DNA of 64,000 bases from Oscillospiraceae bacterium (GCA_021201135.1 JAJQGT010000006.1:159154-223153); one strand, 5' to 3'. Shown: positions 17,681-27,501, numbered from the stretch's first letter. Numbers and translations are program-made. Notes: a model not told the origin generated them from the sequence alone.

Positions 17681-18469
17681 TTATGCTTGTGAAAATGCGC
17701 TATTTACGATTTCATTGAAATCCGGTGCTACGTTGCTTTCGGAGTCTCTTGTGCAGTACGCAAGATACTCGATATTTCCGTCTCCGCCCTTTATCGGCGA
17801 TGGAATTATGCCGATTACATTAAAACCGTTTGAGAGAAGATAATAGTAAATATCCTGTAAAACTCTTATGTGAACCGATTTGCTTTTCACGATGCCACCT
17901 TTTCCGATTGCCTCTTTTCCTGCTTCGAACTGTGGCTTTATCAGGAATACGGCTCTGCCATCAGCTTTCAGTATTTTTACAGCGGCTGAGATGGCAAATT
18001 TAACGGATATAAACGACAGATCGGCAGTTACGAAATCTACTGTCTCGCCTGTTGTACTTATAGCAACGTCTTTGACATTAACGCCTTCGATGTTTACGAC
18101 TCTGCTATCGTTGAGGAGCTTTTCGGCGAGTTGTCCGTGACCGACATCTATTGAGTAGACCTTTTTGGCACCGTTCTGTAGCATACAGTCGGTAAACCCG
18201 CCGGTAGATGCTCCCAAATCGGCACAAGTTAGTTCATCAAGCTCTATGTTAAAAGCGCCTATAGCCGCTTCGAGCTTCAATCCGCCACGACCAACATACT
18301 TAAGCTGAGCGCCTGTGAAACTGACGACGTCGTTGTCTGAGACCTCAAGAGCAGGCTTACGGCACACTTTTCCGTTCACGGTTACTTCGTCGTTTTTGAT
18401 TGCTTCTTTAGCCCGCTCACGGCTTGAGAAATAGCCATTTGATGTGAGATAGTAATCAAGCCTCGGCAT
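17681..18469 (-). CDS. tlyA: TlyA family rRNA 2'-O-methyltransferase
   Basis: 262 residues. N-terminal S4 RNA-binding domain (about 1-60) followed by an RrmJ/FtsJ-type SAM domain with GASTGGFTDCML near 85-96. The family includes mycobacterial TlyA, a 16S/23S rRNA ribose methylase, and B. subtilis YqxC. The start overlaps the end of dxs by 14 bases. Confidence 0.9.
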   Translation of the reverse strand: MPRLDYYLTSNGYFSSRERAKEAIKNDEVTVNGKVCRKPALEVSDNDVVSFTGAQLKYVGRGGLKLEAAIGAFNIELDELTCADLGASTGGFTDCMLQNGAKKVYSIDVGHGQLAEKLLNDSRVVNIEGVNVKDVAISTTGETVDFVTADLSFISVKFAISAAVKILKADGRAVFLIKPQFEAGKEAIGKGGIVKSKSVHIRVLQDIYYYLLSNGFNVIGIIPSPIKGGDGNIEYLAYCTRDSESNVAPDFNEIVNSAFSQA

Positions 18470-20276
18470 CGGTTTGCTCTTTCCTGACAGTGAGCTCTAT
18501 CTGATGTTCGGAAAGCCTGTAAAGCTCAATAGCTTCACACACCTTCATATGAGGCACAAAGCCGTTAATTGCGTGAGCTTCAACATTTGGGCAGACAGAT
18601 TTTAGCTTCTGCCCTATTGAGCCCTCATATTCACATTCTTCGAAGATATAAGCTTTGTTATATCCGGATATAATGTTTTCGAGTTCACCATTTAGTGGGA
18701 ACACCTTGACAAGCTTAATGAAATCGCAACCGAGCTTTTCAGCGGCTTTTTCCGCTTCTCCTGCTTCCCTGCCGTAGGAAATGATGAGAGTGTCGCTATT
18801 TCTTTCGGTAACCGCATAATCGCTTTCACAGACAGTTTCCGAAGCCTCACCCGATTTCGGATATCTGACAACTGCCATGCCTGTGTCATCAAAAATCGCT
18901 TTTTCGAGGCAGGTTTCGAGCTCTTTATAGTTTGAGGGAGAGTAAATTGTGATATTTGGAATAGTAGTCAGAAACGGGATATCGAAGGTTCCCTGATGGG
19001 TTCTGCCGTCCGAGCCGACAATTCCCGCGTGGTCGATGCCGATTACCATATGGACATTGCCTATTGCGGCATCGTGAATAAGTTCGTCATAACTTCTCTG
19101 GAGGAATGATGAATAGACCGCAAATACAGGTATCATGCCCATTTCGGCAAGTCCTGCCGCAAAGGTCACGGCATGTCCTTCGGCAATTCCTACGTCAAAA
19201 TATCTTTCGGGGTGCTTTTTCTTAAAGTATTGCAGACCAGTTCCGTATTTCATGGATGCGGTAATGGCACAGATTCTGTCATCTTTATCGGCGAGCCTTG
19301 TAAGAGCTTGCCCGAAAGCGTCCGTGAAATCATATTTATGTTCCGGCAGAAGACCGGTCTTAACATCGAATCCTGCAACACCGTGATAGTTTCCGGGGTT
19401 CTTTTCTGCGGGCTTATAGCCTTTGCCCTTCTTTGTGTTTATCTGAATCAGTACAGGTCCGCCGAGAGACTTTGCATATGAAAGCGCATCTTCGAGCTCA
19501 CCAAGGTCGTGTCCGTCAACCGGTCCGACAAACTGGAAGCCGAGGTCCTCAAACATCGTACTGTGGAGCATCTTTTCCCTGACTACGTCCTTTGAGTCGC
19601 TGAGAAAATCAGAAACCGGCTTACCTACCAACGGCACTGCGGAGATAATTCCCCTTGTGGTGTTTTTGATTGTGCGATAGGATTTTTTGATTCGAAGCTT
19701 TGAGAGATATTCCGCCAAGCCGCCGATATTTTTGGAGATGGACATTTCGTTATAATTAAGGATAACGATAATATTTGCTCCGCTTCTTCCAGCATTGTTG
19801 AGACCTTCGTATGAAAGCCCGCCGGTCATTGCACCATCGCCGATAACGGCGATAGCGTGATGATTGTCTCCCTTCAGCTTCATAGCTTCGGCAATTCCGA
19901 GAGCAGATGAGATGGAAGTTGAGCTGTGACCGCTTATGACCGGGTCATGAACAGATTCTTCGGGATTTGAAAAGCCGGAAAGCCCACCTTTCTGACGAAT
20001 CGTATCAAATTCGTCGAGTCGACCGGTAAGAAGCTTATGGGCATAGCATTGATGCCCGACATCGAAAACTATTTTGTCCTTCGGGGATTCAAAAACTTTA
20101 TGTATCGCAACGGTGAGCTCGACAACTCCCAGATTTGACGACAAATGTCCGCCGTTTTTGGCAACGGTATTGATTATTTTACCGCGTATTTCTGCGCAAA
20201 GCTCCTGTTCTTCTTCCAAGCTGAGCTTTTTCAGATCCTCGGGTAGAGTAAGGCTCTCAAGCAGGTTGTTCTTCAA
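18456..20276 (-). CDS. dxs: 1-deoxy-D-xylulose-5-phosphate synthase
   Basis: First enzyme of the MEP isoprenoid pathway, condensing pyruvate and glyceraldehyde 3-phosphate with thiamine diphosphate. 606 residues. H44 and H75 (DVGHQCYAH), the TPP/Mg motif starting GDG at 146-148, and the central transketolase domain (RYFDVGIAEGHAVTFAAG) are present. It is coupled with ispA immediately upstream, which uses the downstream products. Confidence 0.96.
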   Translation of the reverse strand: MKNNLLESLTLPEDLKKLSLEEEQELCAEIRGKIINTVAKNGGHLSSNLGVVELTVAIHKVFESPKDKIVFDVGHQCYAHKLLTGRLDEFDTIRQKGGLSGFSNPEESVHDPVISGHSSTSISSALGIAEAMKLKGDNHHAIAVIGDGAMTGGLSYEGLNNAGRSGANIIVILNYNEMSISKNIGGLAEYLSKLRIKKSYRTIKNTTRGIISAVPLVGKPVSDFLSDSKDVVREKMLHSTMFEDLGFQFVGPVDGHDLGELEDALSYAKSLGGPVLIQINTKKGKGYKPAEKNPGNYHGVAGFDVKTGLLPEHKYDFTDAFGQALTRLADKDDRICAITASMKYGTGLQYFKKKHPERYFDVGIAEGHAVTFAAGLAEMGMIPVFAVYSSFLQRSYDELIHDAAIGNVHMVIGIDHAGIVGSDGRTHQGTFDIPFLTTIPNITIYSPSNYKELETCLEKAIFDDTGMAVVRYPKSGEASETVCESDYAVTERNSDTLIISYGREAGEAEKAAEKLGCDFIKLVKVFPLNGELENIISGYNKAYIFEECEYEGSIGQKLKSVCPNVEAHAINGFVPHMKVCEAIELYRLSEHQIELTVRKEQTDAEA

Positions 20277-20297
20277 ATCTATCTCTCTTTTCGTATG

Positions 20298-21194
20298 TTA
20301 ATGTCTTCTGTCAAGCAGGTCATATGCAAGCTCGCATAACAGCTCCGAGCTGTCTATGTTCGAAATTGCTGCAACTGCAGTTTCCGTATAGCGTTTAGCC
20401 TCGTTGTATGCCGCATCTACACCCATAACAGTGGCGTAGGTGTCTTTGCTTCGCTTTTCATCGCTTCCGATTGGCTTTCCGAGCTCGCTTTCGCTCCCCG
20501 TAATATCCAGAATATCGTCAATTATCTGGAATGCAAGTCCGAAGTTCTCCGCATATTCGGCGGCTTTCATTATGTTTTTATCATCGGCACCGGCGAGTAT
20601 TGCTCCGAATTGCGCAGATGCACTTAGGATACAACCGGTTTTGAGGGACGACATTCTTTTTAAGAATTCCAAGTCGATTTTCTCGTTTTCCGAAATGAGG
20701 TCAAGCCTCTGCCCCATTATCATCCCTTGGTTCCCTGCCGCTTTTGAAAGGCAGTTTATGAGCCTGACTGCGGTTTTAGGTGATATGTCCCCACTCAGAG
20801 CTTTATCTGAGATAATCTCAAACGGCAGTATCGCAAGACCATCGCCGGCTAAAAGCGCAGTATCGACACCGTATGCACAGTGGACGGATGGCTTGCCCCT
20901 TCGCATATCGTCATTGTCCATTTCCGGCATGTCATCGTGTATGAGAGAAAACGTGTGCATCAGTTCAAGGCAGGATGCAATTTCCGTTACATCCCCTTTT
21001 CCACCGAAAAGCTTGTAAAACTCAATACAAAGGACCGGTCTTATCCGCTTACCGCCCGCTGTCAGAGCGTAAAACTCGGCATCTATTACTCTATTTTCAT
21101 TGTCGTCAGACTTAGAAATATATCCATTGCTTAAAAGATATGAGTCAACCGCTTCTACATCACGCTGAAATACAGCTTTAAGCTCAGGCTTCAT
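20298..21194 (-). CDS. ispA: Polyprenyl synthetase (farnesyl/geranylgeranyl diphosphate synthase)
   Basis: 298 residues from ATG 21194, which has GAAGG 9 bases upstream and overlaps the xseB stop by 11 bases; a longer frame from 21215 has no better signal. First Asp-rich motif DDMPEMD at 87-93 and second DDILD at 226-230. The bacterial type-II first motif (two extra residues) points to farnesyl diphosphate synthase, though chain length cannot be fixed by eye. Confidence 0.93.
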   Translation of the reverse strand: MKPELKAVFQRDVEAVDSYLLSNGYISKSDDNENRVIDAEFYALTAGGKRIRPVLCIEFYKLFGGKGDVTEIASCLELMHTFSLIHDDMPEMDNDDMRRGKPSVHCAYGVDTALLAGDGLAILPFEIISDKALSGDISPKTAVRLINCLSKAAGNQGMIMGQRLDLISENEKIDLEFLKRMSSLKTGCILSASAQFGAILAGADDKNIMKAAEYAENFGLAFQIIDDILDITGSESELGKPIGSDEKRSKDTYATVMGVDAAYNEAKRYTETAVAAISNIDSSELLCELAYDLLDRRH

Positions 21195-21372
21195 TTTTGT
21201 CGCCTTCGCTTTCATTCAGCTCGCTTCTTATATCGTTTATACGCTTCAAGCACTCTTCGGAGAGAGCCATGCCCTCCTTATAAAGAGCAACGGTCTCCTC
21301 GAGGGATGTCTTATCATCGTTAAGCTTCGCACATATTTCTTTCAGTCTTTTTATTGACTCGTCAAAGTTCAT
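21184..21372 (-). CDS. xseB: Exodeoxyribonuclease VII small subunit
   Basis: 62 residues, the standard size, an acidic helical hairpin (FDESIKRLKEI; LEETVALYKEGMAL). Several copies coat the XseA subunit in exonuclease VII. It overlaps xseA by four bases and ispA by 11, so the three are coupled. Confidence 0.94.
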   Translation of the reverse strand: MNFDESIKRLKEICAKLNDDKTSLEETVALYKEGMALSEECLKRINDIRSELNESEGDKNEA

Positions 21373-22565
21373 ATCTGTTCCTCATTTTCCTGTAAAACTT
21401 CTGCCTCGGCTTGTCCGTCTTTCATAACGATTTGTATTCTGCCGCTTAGTTCTGAACTTTCTGTTACAAGGTGTGAATCCTTGTAAATCAAAGCATAGCC
21501 TTTGCCAAGTATATTCATCGGGTCAGCGGCGGACAACGTGTTGATACAGCCCGATAGTTGTGCTTCGTACAGTCTCAGCCTGTGAGAAATTGAAGTCTTC
21601 ATAGACTCTCGCATCGTGCCAAGCTGATACTCTGTTCTTGTAAGCTTATTCACCGGTGATAACGCATCAATTATTGATTTGTAGCTTGAAATCGAATTTG
21701 AAAGAGCATAGAGCTTTCTGTCTGTCAATCTTGTAATCTCCTGCTTAAGTCTCGAAATTTCCGAGGAAATAGCCGACATATCGGGAGTGCAAAGCTCTGC
21801 CGCAGCGGTAGGGGTTGCGGCTCTTACATCTGCCACGAGGTCCGATAAAGTCAGGTCAACCTCGTGCCCGATAGCGGAAACAACCGGAGTTATACAAGCG
21901 TAAACCGCCATAACAACGGCTTTTGTATTGAAGCAGGATAAATCGTCATCCGAGCCGCCACCTCTTGTGAGTATAATAACATCGGATTCGCTTTTATCCG
22001 CAAGTGAAAGTGCATTTGAAATGCTCGCCGGAGCTTCAAGCCCCTGAACCGTTGCCGAAAAAAGCTTAACCTCTGCAAGAGGATATCTCCTTGAAACGGT
22101 GCTCATAACATCGTGTATTGCCGCTCCCGACGGTGATGTGACGACCGCAATTCTTGAAGGATACTGCGGGAGTGACTTTTTGGGCTTTGAGAATATGCCC
22201 TCTTTGGAGAGTTGTTCTTTAAGCTGTGCGAGGGCTATATATTCAGTGCCCTTTCCGTCAGGAACAAGCTGAGTGCAGTTGAGCTGATAAACCCCGTTTC
22301 GTTCGTATACGTCGACTCCGCCAAAGGCTATTACAGCCTGTCCTGTTTCAGGATAAAAGCTGAGTCTCGAGGCGTTTTGCGAAAACATTACAGCTCTTAT
22401 ATTTGAGCTTCCGTCTGTCAGGGTAAAGAATATGTGCCCCGACGTGTGATTGATTGATATATCGGAAATCTCGCCCTTTACGGCGATGCCCTTAAGCTTC
22501 GGGTCGTTTTTAAGCTTGAATGAAATATAAGTATTGAGTGCCGAAACCGAAAGTATTGAATTCAA
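21369..22565 (-). CDS. xseA: Exodeoxyribonuclease VII large subunit
   Basis: 398 residues. N-terminal OB-fold (about 1-100), catalytic core with the segment IILTRGGGSDDDLSCFN and the following AIGHEVD, then a coiled-coil for XseB binding. Degrades single-stranded DNA from both ends into oligonucleotides. The start overlaps the preceding Kae1-like gene by four bases. Confidence 0.95.
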   Translation of the reverse strand: MNSILSVSALNTYISFKLKNDPKLKGIAVKGEISDISINHTSGHIFFTLTDGSSNIRAVMFSQNASRLSFYPETGQAVIAFGGVDVYERNGVYQLNCTQLVPDGKGTEYIALAQLKEQLSKEGIFSKPKKSLPQYPSRIAVVTSPSGAAIHDVMSTVSRRYPLAEVKLFSATVQGLEAPASISNALSLADKSESDVIILTRGGGSDDDLSCFNTKAVVMAVYACITPVVSAIGHEVDLTLSDLVADVRAATPTAAAELCTPDMSAISSEISRLKQEITRLTDRKLYALSNSISSYKSIIDALSPVNKLTRTEYQLGTMRESMKTSISHRLRLYEAQLSGCINTLSAADPMNILGKGYALIYKDSHLVTESSELSGRIQIVMKDGQAEAEVLQENEEQI

Positions 22566-23509
22566 AGTTTACACCCATCCTTTATTGCTGAGAATATTAC
22601 AACTCCGACGGCATTGTCTTGTGAGAAAGCAGGTTCCGCGAAATAAGAATCAAAATCTTTTTCAAGTCTTACCCGTATCAACTTGTCCGACATGACGCCT
22701 CCGGCGTACACTATCGGAAGCGAGCCGAATTTATTTATAGCGCATACGGTCATTTCATATACAGCCGCTTCGACAGATTTCAGTGCATATAAGGCTATAT
22801 CGCACTTTTCTGCGCCTTTGTCAAACATGTCTCTGCATTGATTTTCTATGCCAGAAATACAACAGCTTCCGTCTTTTATTGCTGCTCTCGGCTTGAATTC
22901 AGCAGTCGATTCGCTTGCGAGCTTTTCCAATTCTTTTCCGCAAGGAAATCCGAGACCGAGCATTACACCGACTCTGTCTATAAGCTGACCGGCTTTTAAA
23001 TCAAGTGAAGATGAGATCTCTGTTGCCTTGATTACTTCCTCTTTATCCGCTTTTACGAGCAGGCAATCGGTTGTACCTCCGCTGACGTGAAACGCAATAA
23101 ACGGCTTGTCGCTTTCTATCAGATCAAGCCTTTGGCATGAATAAAGTGCCGCCAAGACGTGCCCTACCTGATGAGAGGTTTCATAAAGGGGGATATTCCC
23201 TATCGCTGAAATGCTTTTTGCAACCGTCTCCCCTACCATAAAACACGGCATATACGAGCCTTCTATGCTTCTCGGACGCGAGGAAACGCCTATAGCCGTT
23301 ATACTCTCGCCCTTTCCTGTAAGACCGTCTATAACATCGGGAAGCTGTTTTACATGCTGGAATACCGCTTCTGACTGTCTAAGCCCTACTTCACCGGATT
23401 TTACACTTAAGAGCTTCTTATTCTGACGTACCGAACGACTTTCGGAATCATATACTGCGGCAGAGGTTGTATAATTGCTGGTATCAATACCCAAGTAGAG
23501 CTTGCTCAT
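22562..23509 (-). CDS. Kae1/TsaD-like domain protein (paralogue of unknown function)
   Basis: 315 residues of the ASKHA/Kae1 fold. LGIDTSNYTTSAAV at the N-terminus and the H-x3-H pair in SHQVGHVLA resemble the metal site of TsaD, and HVSGGTTDCLL follows. TsaD makes the t6A tRNA modification with TsaB/E/C2, but those partners are absent here, and this shorter, divergent form next to nusB and xseA is a clostridial paralogue usually annotated as an O-sialoglycoprotein endopeptidase. In B. subtilis folD occupies this slot. It is unlikely to be the main TsaD. Confidence 0.72.
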   Translation of the reverse strand: MSKLYLGIDTSNYTTSAAVYDSESRSVRQNKKLLSVKSGEVGLRQSEAVFQHVKQLPDVIDGLTGKGESITAIGVSSRPRSIEGSYMPCFMVGETVAKSISAIGNIPLYETSHQVGHVLAALYSCQRLDLIESDKPFIAFHVSGGTTDCLLVKADKEEVIKATEISSSLDLKAGQLIDRVGVMLGLGFPCGKELEKLASESTAEFKPRAAIKDGSCCISGIENQCRDMFDKGAEKCDIALYALKSVEAAVYEMTVCAINKFGSLPIVYAGGVMSDKLIRVRLEKDFDSYFAEPAFSQDNAVGVVIFSAIKDGCKL

Positions 23510-23910
23510 GAAAGACTTCTTGAGTATGCGCCAAGAACCCCGTTTACAAAAGTAACGTCAGATTCCTGAGCGTATTTGTTGACGAGATCGACGGCTTCGT
23601 TTATCGAAACCTTGACAGGTATCCTGTCCGAAAGGTATTTGATTTCGTATACTGCGAGTCTGAGTGCCGCAAGATTAATTTTTGGGATTCTGTCGATGCT
23701 TCTTTTTGTGCTGAACTGGGATATTATCTCGTCTATTTCTTCAAGATGTTCATAAACGCCTTCAACCGTAGAGATAACTTCTTCATTAACAGTGACCGCT
23801 TCGTTATCTTTGGAGATTTCTATCAGCTCTGCCGGCGATTCGTCGCGGAACGCTTTTTCGAAGATAAAGATAAACTCCGATTCTCTTATATCATGCCTTG
23901 TAATGCCCAT
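23506..23910 (-). CDS. nusB: Transcription antitermination factor NusB
   Basis: 134 residues, all-helical NusB fold (typical ending AVDLVNKYAQES..FVNGVLG). Binds boxA RNA with S10 in rRNA antitermination complexes. Its stop overlaps the Kae1-like start. Upstream lies the Asp23-family gene, the usual Firmicute neighbour. Confidence 0.93.
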   Translation of the reverse strand: MGITRHDIRESEFIFIFEKAFRDESPAELIEISKDNEAVTVNEEVISTVEGVYEHLEEIDEIISQFSTKRSIDRIPKINLAALRLAVYEIKYLSDRIPVKVSINEAVDLVNKYAQESDVTFVNGVLGAYSRSLS

Positions 23911-23988
23911 TTAAACTTCCTGCCTATTTTAGAAATGATTTTAATGCACGGAAACCAAGCCGTTTTATCAGCTTGGTTATATCCGTTT

Positions 23989-24351
23989 TTATTTGTACTG
24001 ACTCTCGGAAAAATCAACATCGACTACCGAGACATTAACCTTCGACACGGTCACGCCTGTCATCGACTGAACTGCGGCTTTGACCTTATCCTGAATCTGC
24101 GTGCATACGTTGGTTACTTTATAGCCGCTGTATACGATTATCGAAATAGATATTTTTGCAACGCCGTCGAGCATAGTAACTCTTATTGCGGTGTTATCCA
24201 TCTTGCTCGAAAACATCTTAAGTATATCAAACGGGCGAACCGAAATCTTTGAAACGCCGCTTACTTCCAAAGCCGCATTCTTGGCAATCTGGATGATGAC
24301 ATTCTCGGATACTCTGAGAGTTCCCTTTCTTTTCTTTTCTGTGACTTCCAT
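23989..24351 (-). CDS. Asp23/Gls24 family envelope stress protein (YqhY type)
   Basis: 120 residues, Asp23 fold with the typical GTLRVSENVIIQIAKNAALE start and IRVTMLDGVAKISISIIV strand region. YqhY-type proteins sit upstream of nusB and have been linked to acetyl-CoA carboxylase control and the envelope; no accBC gene is present here. SD AGGAGG precedes the start. A possible promoter lies 66 bp upstream. Confidence 0.85.
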   Translation of the reverse strand: MEVTEKKRKGTLRVSENVIIQIAKNAALEVSGVSKISVRPFDILKMFSSKMDNTAIRVTMLDGVAKISISIIVYSGYKVTNVCTQIQDKVKAAVQSMTGVTVSKVNVSVVDVDFSESQYK

Positions 24352-24416
24352 TAATTTGTCCTCCTATATTCGTCCTGGGATACGGAAGCGTCTGCTTCGC
24401 ATAAATATACAAATAC

Positions 24417-24445
24417 AGTATAGCACAAATCGGTCGCCGAAACAA
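24417..24445 (-). promoter_or_regulatory. Possible promoter for the asp23-nusB-recN block
   Basis: Minus-strand TTGTTT (24440-24445), 17-bp spacer and TATACT (24417-24422) with TGC directly upstream (extended -10). It lies in the gap after spoIIIAH and would separate housekeeping genes from the sporulation operon. Confidence 0.5.
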
Positions 24446-25027
24446 CTACTTTACCTCAAAAATTCTGATATTTTCATTCTGAACATCCACTTCCGATAGC
24501 AAAATGTCTTTGATTTGTGCCGCTTGTGCACTTGTCAAGCCCTCAGACTTTACAACGATATTTGCGTTTTCTCCGTCAAGATAGCATACACAGTCTTCAA
24601 AGCCTGCGGCGATAACCAGATTTTCGATTATTGTTTCACTCTCAATAAGCGATGAAAGCGCTACTGCTTCTTCTGTGTAGGAGGAAAGCTCTTCATCGGA
24701 AATGTCTCCGCCGTCGAGCATCATCTTAAGAGTTTCTACCGCCTCGTCTCTTGATGTGAGTTTTTCGAGCCTTGCCTGTGCGAAGTAGTCATCTGACGAA
24801 TAGTCGACTATCTCGGTGCCGTTTACATAAGTTATTTCGCCGTAAACATCGCTCATATCAAGACTTGTAACGACATCGGTCGCCTTTAGGTCGGTGTTTG
24901 TGAGCTCGTAATTCGCATAAACGGCTATTCCCAGAAGCAAGACAAGACATGTGATGATTATCTGTCTCTTGGACACTCTTGGATTAAATCTGAATTTTCT
25001 GTTTTTCTTTGCCATTGCAGTTGCCAT
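24446..25027 (-). CDS. spoIIIAH: Stage III sporulation protein AH
   Basis: 193 residues. One membrane segment (about 22-40) after a basic N-terminus, then a YscJ/FliF-like extracellular domain (about 100-190) that forms the mother-cell ring and binds SpoIIQ of the forespore. Last gene of the spoIIIA operon. SD GGAGAG with 7-base spacing supports the first ATG. Confidence 0.93.
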   Translation of the reverse strand: MATAMAKKNRKFRFNPRVSKRQIIITCLVLLLGIAVYANYELTNTDLKATDVVTSLDMSDVYGEITYVNGTEIVDYSSDDYFAQARLEKLTSRDEAVETLKMMLDGGDISDEELSSYTEEAVALSSLIESETIIENLVIAAGFEDCVCYLDGENANIVVKSEGLTSAQAAQIKDILLSEVDVQNENIRIFEVK

Positions 25028-25039
25028 TGAAATCTCTCC

Positions 25040-25534
25040 TTAGTTGCTTTTTGCTACATAAACCTTGTTTGACGGTATATCCAAAACGGTAGAAACCGCT
25101 TTTATAACCTGTTCTTGAATTACTGCCCTATCGCCTCCTGTACAGACTACAAGTACTCCGCTTACTTGCGGATTATCTATTCTTTCAATCAACGCCTCCT
25201 TATTCCCTATAATTACTGTTTCGGTTTTTGTTTCGAGCTCATCTTTCTCGATATCTGTTGTGTAGACATAAGAAGCAGAGCTCTCTATCGTCAGCATGAC
25301 CGTAACGTCACCTACGCCGTCAATCTTTGAAATAATCTTTTCGAGCTGAAGCTTGAGCTCTTCGGTATATTCTGAGCTCACGTCGGGAATAGTTTCCGAA
25401 TCGGATGTATCTTCATCATCGCTTTCAAAGCTGTTCAGTGCCAGAATGAGAATAACAGATAACACAGCTACTGCAAGATATATGATTTGTTTGCCGGAAA
25501 GCCTGAACTTTTCTTTAAGTCTGTCAAGAATCAT
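25040..25534 (-). CDS. spoIIIAG: Stage III sporulation protein AG
   Basis: 164 residues, one membrane segment (about 16-34) and a ring-building motif domain. SpoIIIAG forms a large ring in the mother-cell to forespore channel. Its start overlaps the end of spoIIIAF by 11 bases. Confidence 0.92.
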   Translation of the reverse strand: MILDRLKEKFRLSGKQIIYLAVAVLSVILILALNSFESDDEDTSDSETIPDVSSEYTEELKLQLEKIISKIDGVGDVTVMLTIESSASYVYTTDIEKDELETKTETVIIGNKEALIERIDNPQVSGVLVVCTGGDRAVIQEQVIKAVSTVLDIPSNKVYVAKSN

Positions 25535-26000
25535 TTACGTCCTCCGAAAAGCTGATATCAAGGGTTACTTCCCCGATTTTGTCACCGGTTACCTTGCGGA
25601 TTTTGCTTTCGTACGCTTCACTGCTTCCCGGGATTGTCAGGCTTATTTTACTAATAGATATGCCGTTATCCTCGTCAATATTAGTTTCCACTGAGATTTT
25701 TTCTACCGGTATGCCGTTCTCCTCATATATCAGAAGAATGCTTTCGGCAAGACGTTCCTCGAGCTCGCTTATAACCAAGTCGTTATAGCTGTAATCTGAT
25801 TCGTAAAGCAAATCTGCGTCTATAGACTCATCGAAGGTGAAATCAAGATTTAAAACCGCTCCGGCTATTGTGAGAGCTGTTAGAATTGATATGACCGTTT
25901 TCATTTTCTGTTTGTAGCTATCCGGGGTCAGCATCATGACGAGCATATATACAAGTGATAATATACATACCGTCAAGGTGATATTCTTTACAGATGTCAT
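25524..26000 (-). CDS. spoIIIAF: Stage III sporulation protein AF
   Basis: 158 residues; two N-terminal membrane segments (about 4-22 and 33-50) and a soluble C-terminal domain with a ring-building fold in known homologues. Overlaps spoIIIAE by four bases. Confidence 0.9.
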   Translation of the reverse strand: MTSVKNITLTVCILSLVYMLVMMLTPDSYKQKMKTVISILTALTIAGAVLNLDFTFDESIDADLLYESDYSYNDLVISELEERLAESILLIYEENGIPVEKISVETNIDEDNGISISKISLTIPGSSEAYESKIRKVTGDKIGEVTLDISFSEDVNDS

Positions 26001-27085
26001 ACATATGCCTCACTGCCTATAAGCATTATCATTCCGGTTGAAATCAGAAACATCAGGGCGTATATAATGAGAAGTGTTACGCCGAGAGAATATACATCGC
26101 CTATTCCCCTCATAAGCGCGCTGAGTCTGTAGGAGCCGGTAATACTGCAAGTCCAGTCGAGGATTATAAACGTGATTCTGTAAACACACATAGTGATAAT
26201 CGGAACTGCGAGAATTAGGACTATTATTACGATTCCAAGTGCACCGACTGCCGAACGAAGGGTTCCAAGGCTTTGGCTTACAGCCTGATATGATTCGGAT
26301 AATGACATTCCTACCAGAGGCACAAAGCTCGATACTAGGTATCTGCCTGCTCGCAGGAGAATGCTGTTGCCTGCCCTTCCTACTGTAGTCTGAAGCCCGA
26401 TAACTCCCACAAATACTGTCATGATAACGCCGACGATATAGGTCAAAGCTCTTTTGAGTGTGCCTGTGAGATTCGGTAAATCGGGATTTATCGCCTGAGT
26501 GCAGGACATCACGAGCATACATACCAGAATGGGTTTCAGAACCTGTCCGGCAATCAGGGAGACGGCTTCGGAAGCATAGAGCACAAGAGCGTTATATGCG
26601 CCTGCTCCCGATGTGTTTCCCGATGCGGCGGTTATTGTGGCAAAAATCGGTATATATGACGCCATAAATGTCTCCTGCGACTTCATGACGCTTAGCATAT
26701 CGGAAAAAGATGAGATTATCATCGGAGTGATACACAAAAAGCATATGAGGGTGAAGACTTCACCATATATTCCCGAACGTTGAGAGATTGACATGACCAC
26801 TTCGCTTACGAGCGATATAACCAACACGCAAATGAAGACACTTGCCGGCTTTTTCAGCGCAGATTTGAACGCCAAAGCGAAATAGTTGAGGATTAAACCT
26901 GCGGAGATATTTGAAATCGTTTCCGGGTTGGAAACGTCAACAGAGTTATCTTCCAGAAAATCACCGGCACTATCTGTTTCTATCTCACTGAAATCTATTC
27001 CGAGCTCATTTTCATAATCGGTTGCGGTCACATTGATCGTCAGCAATATTAACATCAGTATAAACAGAATGATTTTTCTTTCCAT
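25997..27085 (-). CDS. spoIIIAE: Stage III sporulation protein AE
   Basis: 362 residues; N-terminal signal-like segment followed by about seven membrane segments. SpoIIIAE is the large polytopic protein of the feeding-tube channel and resembles export-gate components of type III secretion. Order and neighbours match the B. subtilis operon. Confidence 0.93.
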   Translation of the reverse strand: MERKIILFILMLILLTINVTATDYENELGIDFSEIETDSAGDFLEDNSVDVSNPETISNISAGLILNYFALAFKSALKKPASVFICVLVISLVSEVVMSISQRSGIYGEVFTLICFLCITPMIISSFSDMLSVMKSQETFMASYIPIFATITAASGNTSGAGAYNALVLYASEAVSLIAGQVLKPILVCMLVMSCTQAINPDLPNLTGTLKRALTYIVGVIMTVFVGVIGLQTTVGRAGNSILLRAGRYLVSSFVPLVGMSLSESYQAVSQSLGTLRSAVGALGIVIIVLILAVPIITMCVYRITFIILDWTCSITGSYRLSALMRGIGDVYSLGVTLLIIYALMFLISTGMIMLIGSEAYV

Positions 27086-27088
27086 GCT

Positions 27089-27481
27089 TTATCCTAACTC
27101 CAGTATACTTTCAACAGCCTCTATGAAGCTTTTTATCAGCGGCAAACAGATAACCGAAACAGCAACCCTGCCGGCGATGTCTATGACACTTGCGAGAGCA
27201 CTTTCTCCGCAATCACGGCAACAGGAGGACGATATTTCGCAGACATAGCATATCCCCAGTACCCGAAAGACTATTGAGATATAGGAGCCGCTGACTTCGG
27301 AAATGCCGGCTAAGTTCCGAACCTCGTAAAGCACGTCCGAGATTGTGCCGATAATCGAAAACGCCACTGCCGCAACTCCGGCAATCGTAATGACGAGCGC
27401 TATATCCTGATTTGTAGGCTGAATTGTCTTCGCAATTATGGCAGTAACTATACACAAAGCCGCTATAGCAAGAATGTCCAC
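27089..27481 (-). CDS. spoIIIAD: Stage III sporulation protein AD
   Basis: 130 residues with several membrane segments, related to SpoIIIAC, and a short Cys-rich stretch (CEISSSCCRDCGES, about 81-94). Lies three bases before spoIIIAE. Confidence 0.92.
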   Translation of the reverse strand: MDILAIAALCIVTAIIAKTIQPTNQDIALVITIAGVAAVAFSIIGTISDVLYEVRNLAGISEVSGSYISIVFRVLGICYVCEISSSCCRDCGESALASVIDIAGRVAVSVICLPLIKSFIEAVESILELG

Positions 27482-27501
27482 GTCCGTTGTCCGTTTCCAA
27501 G

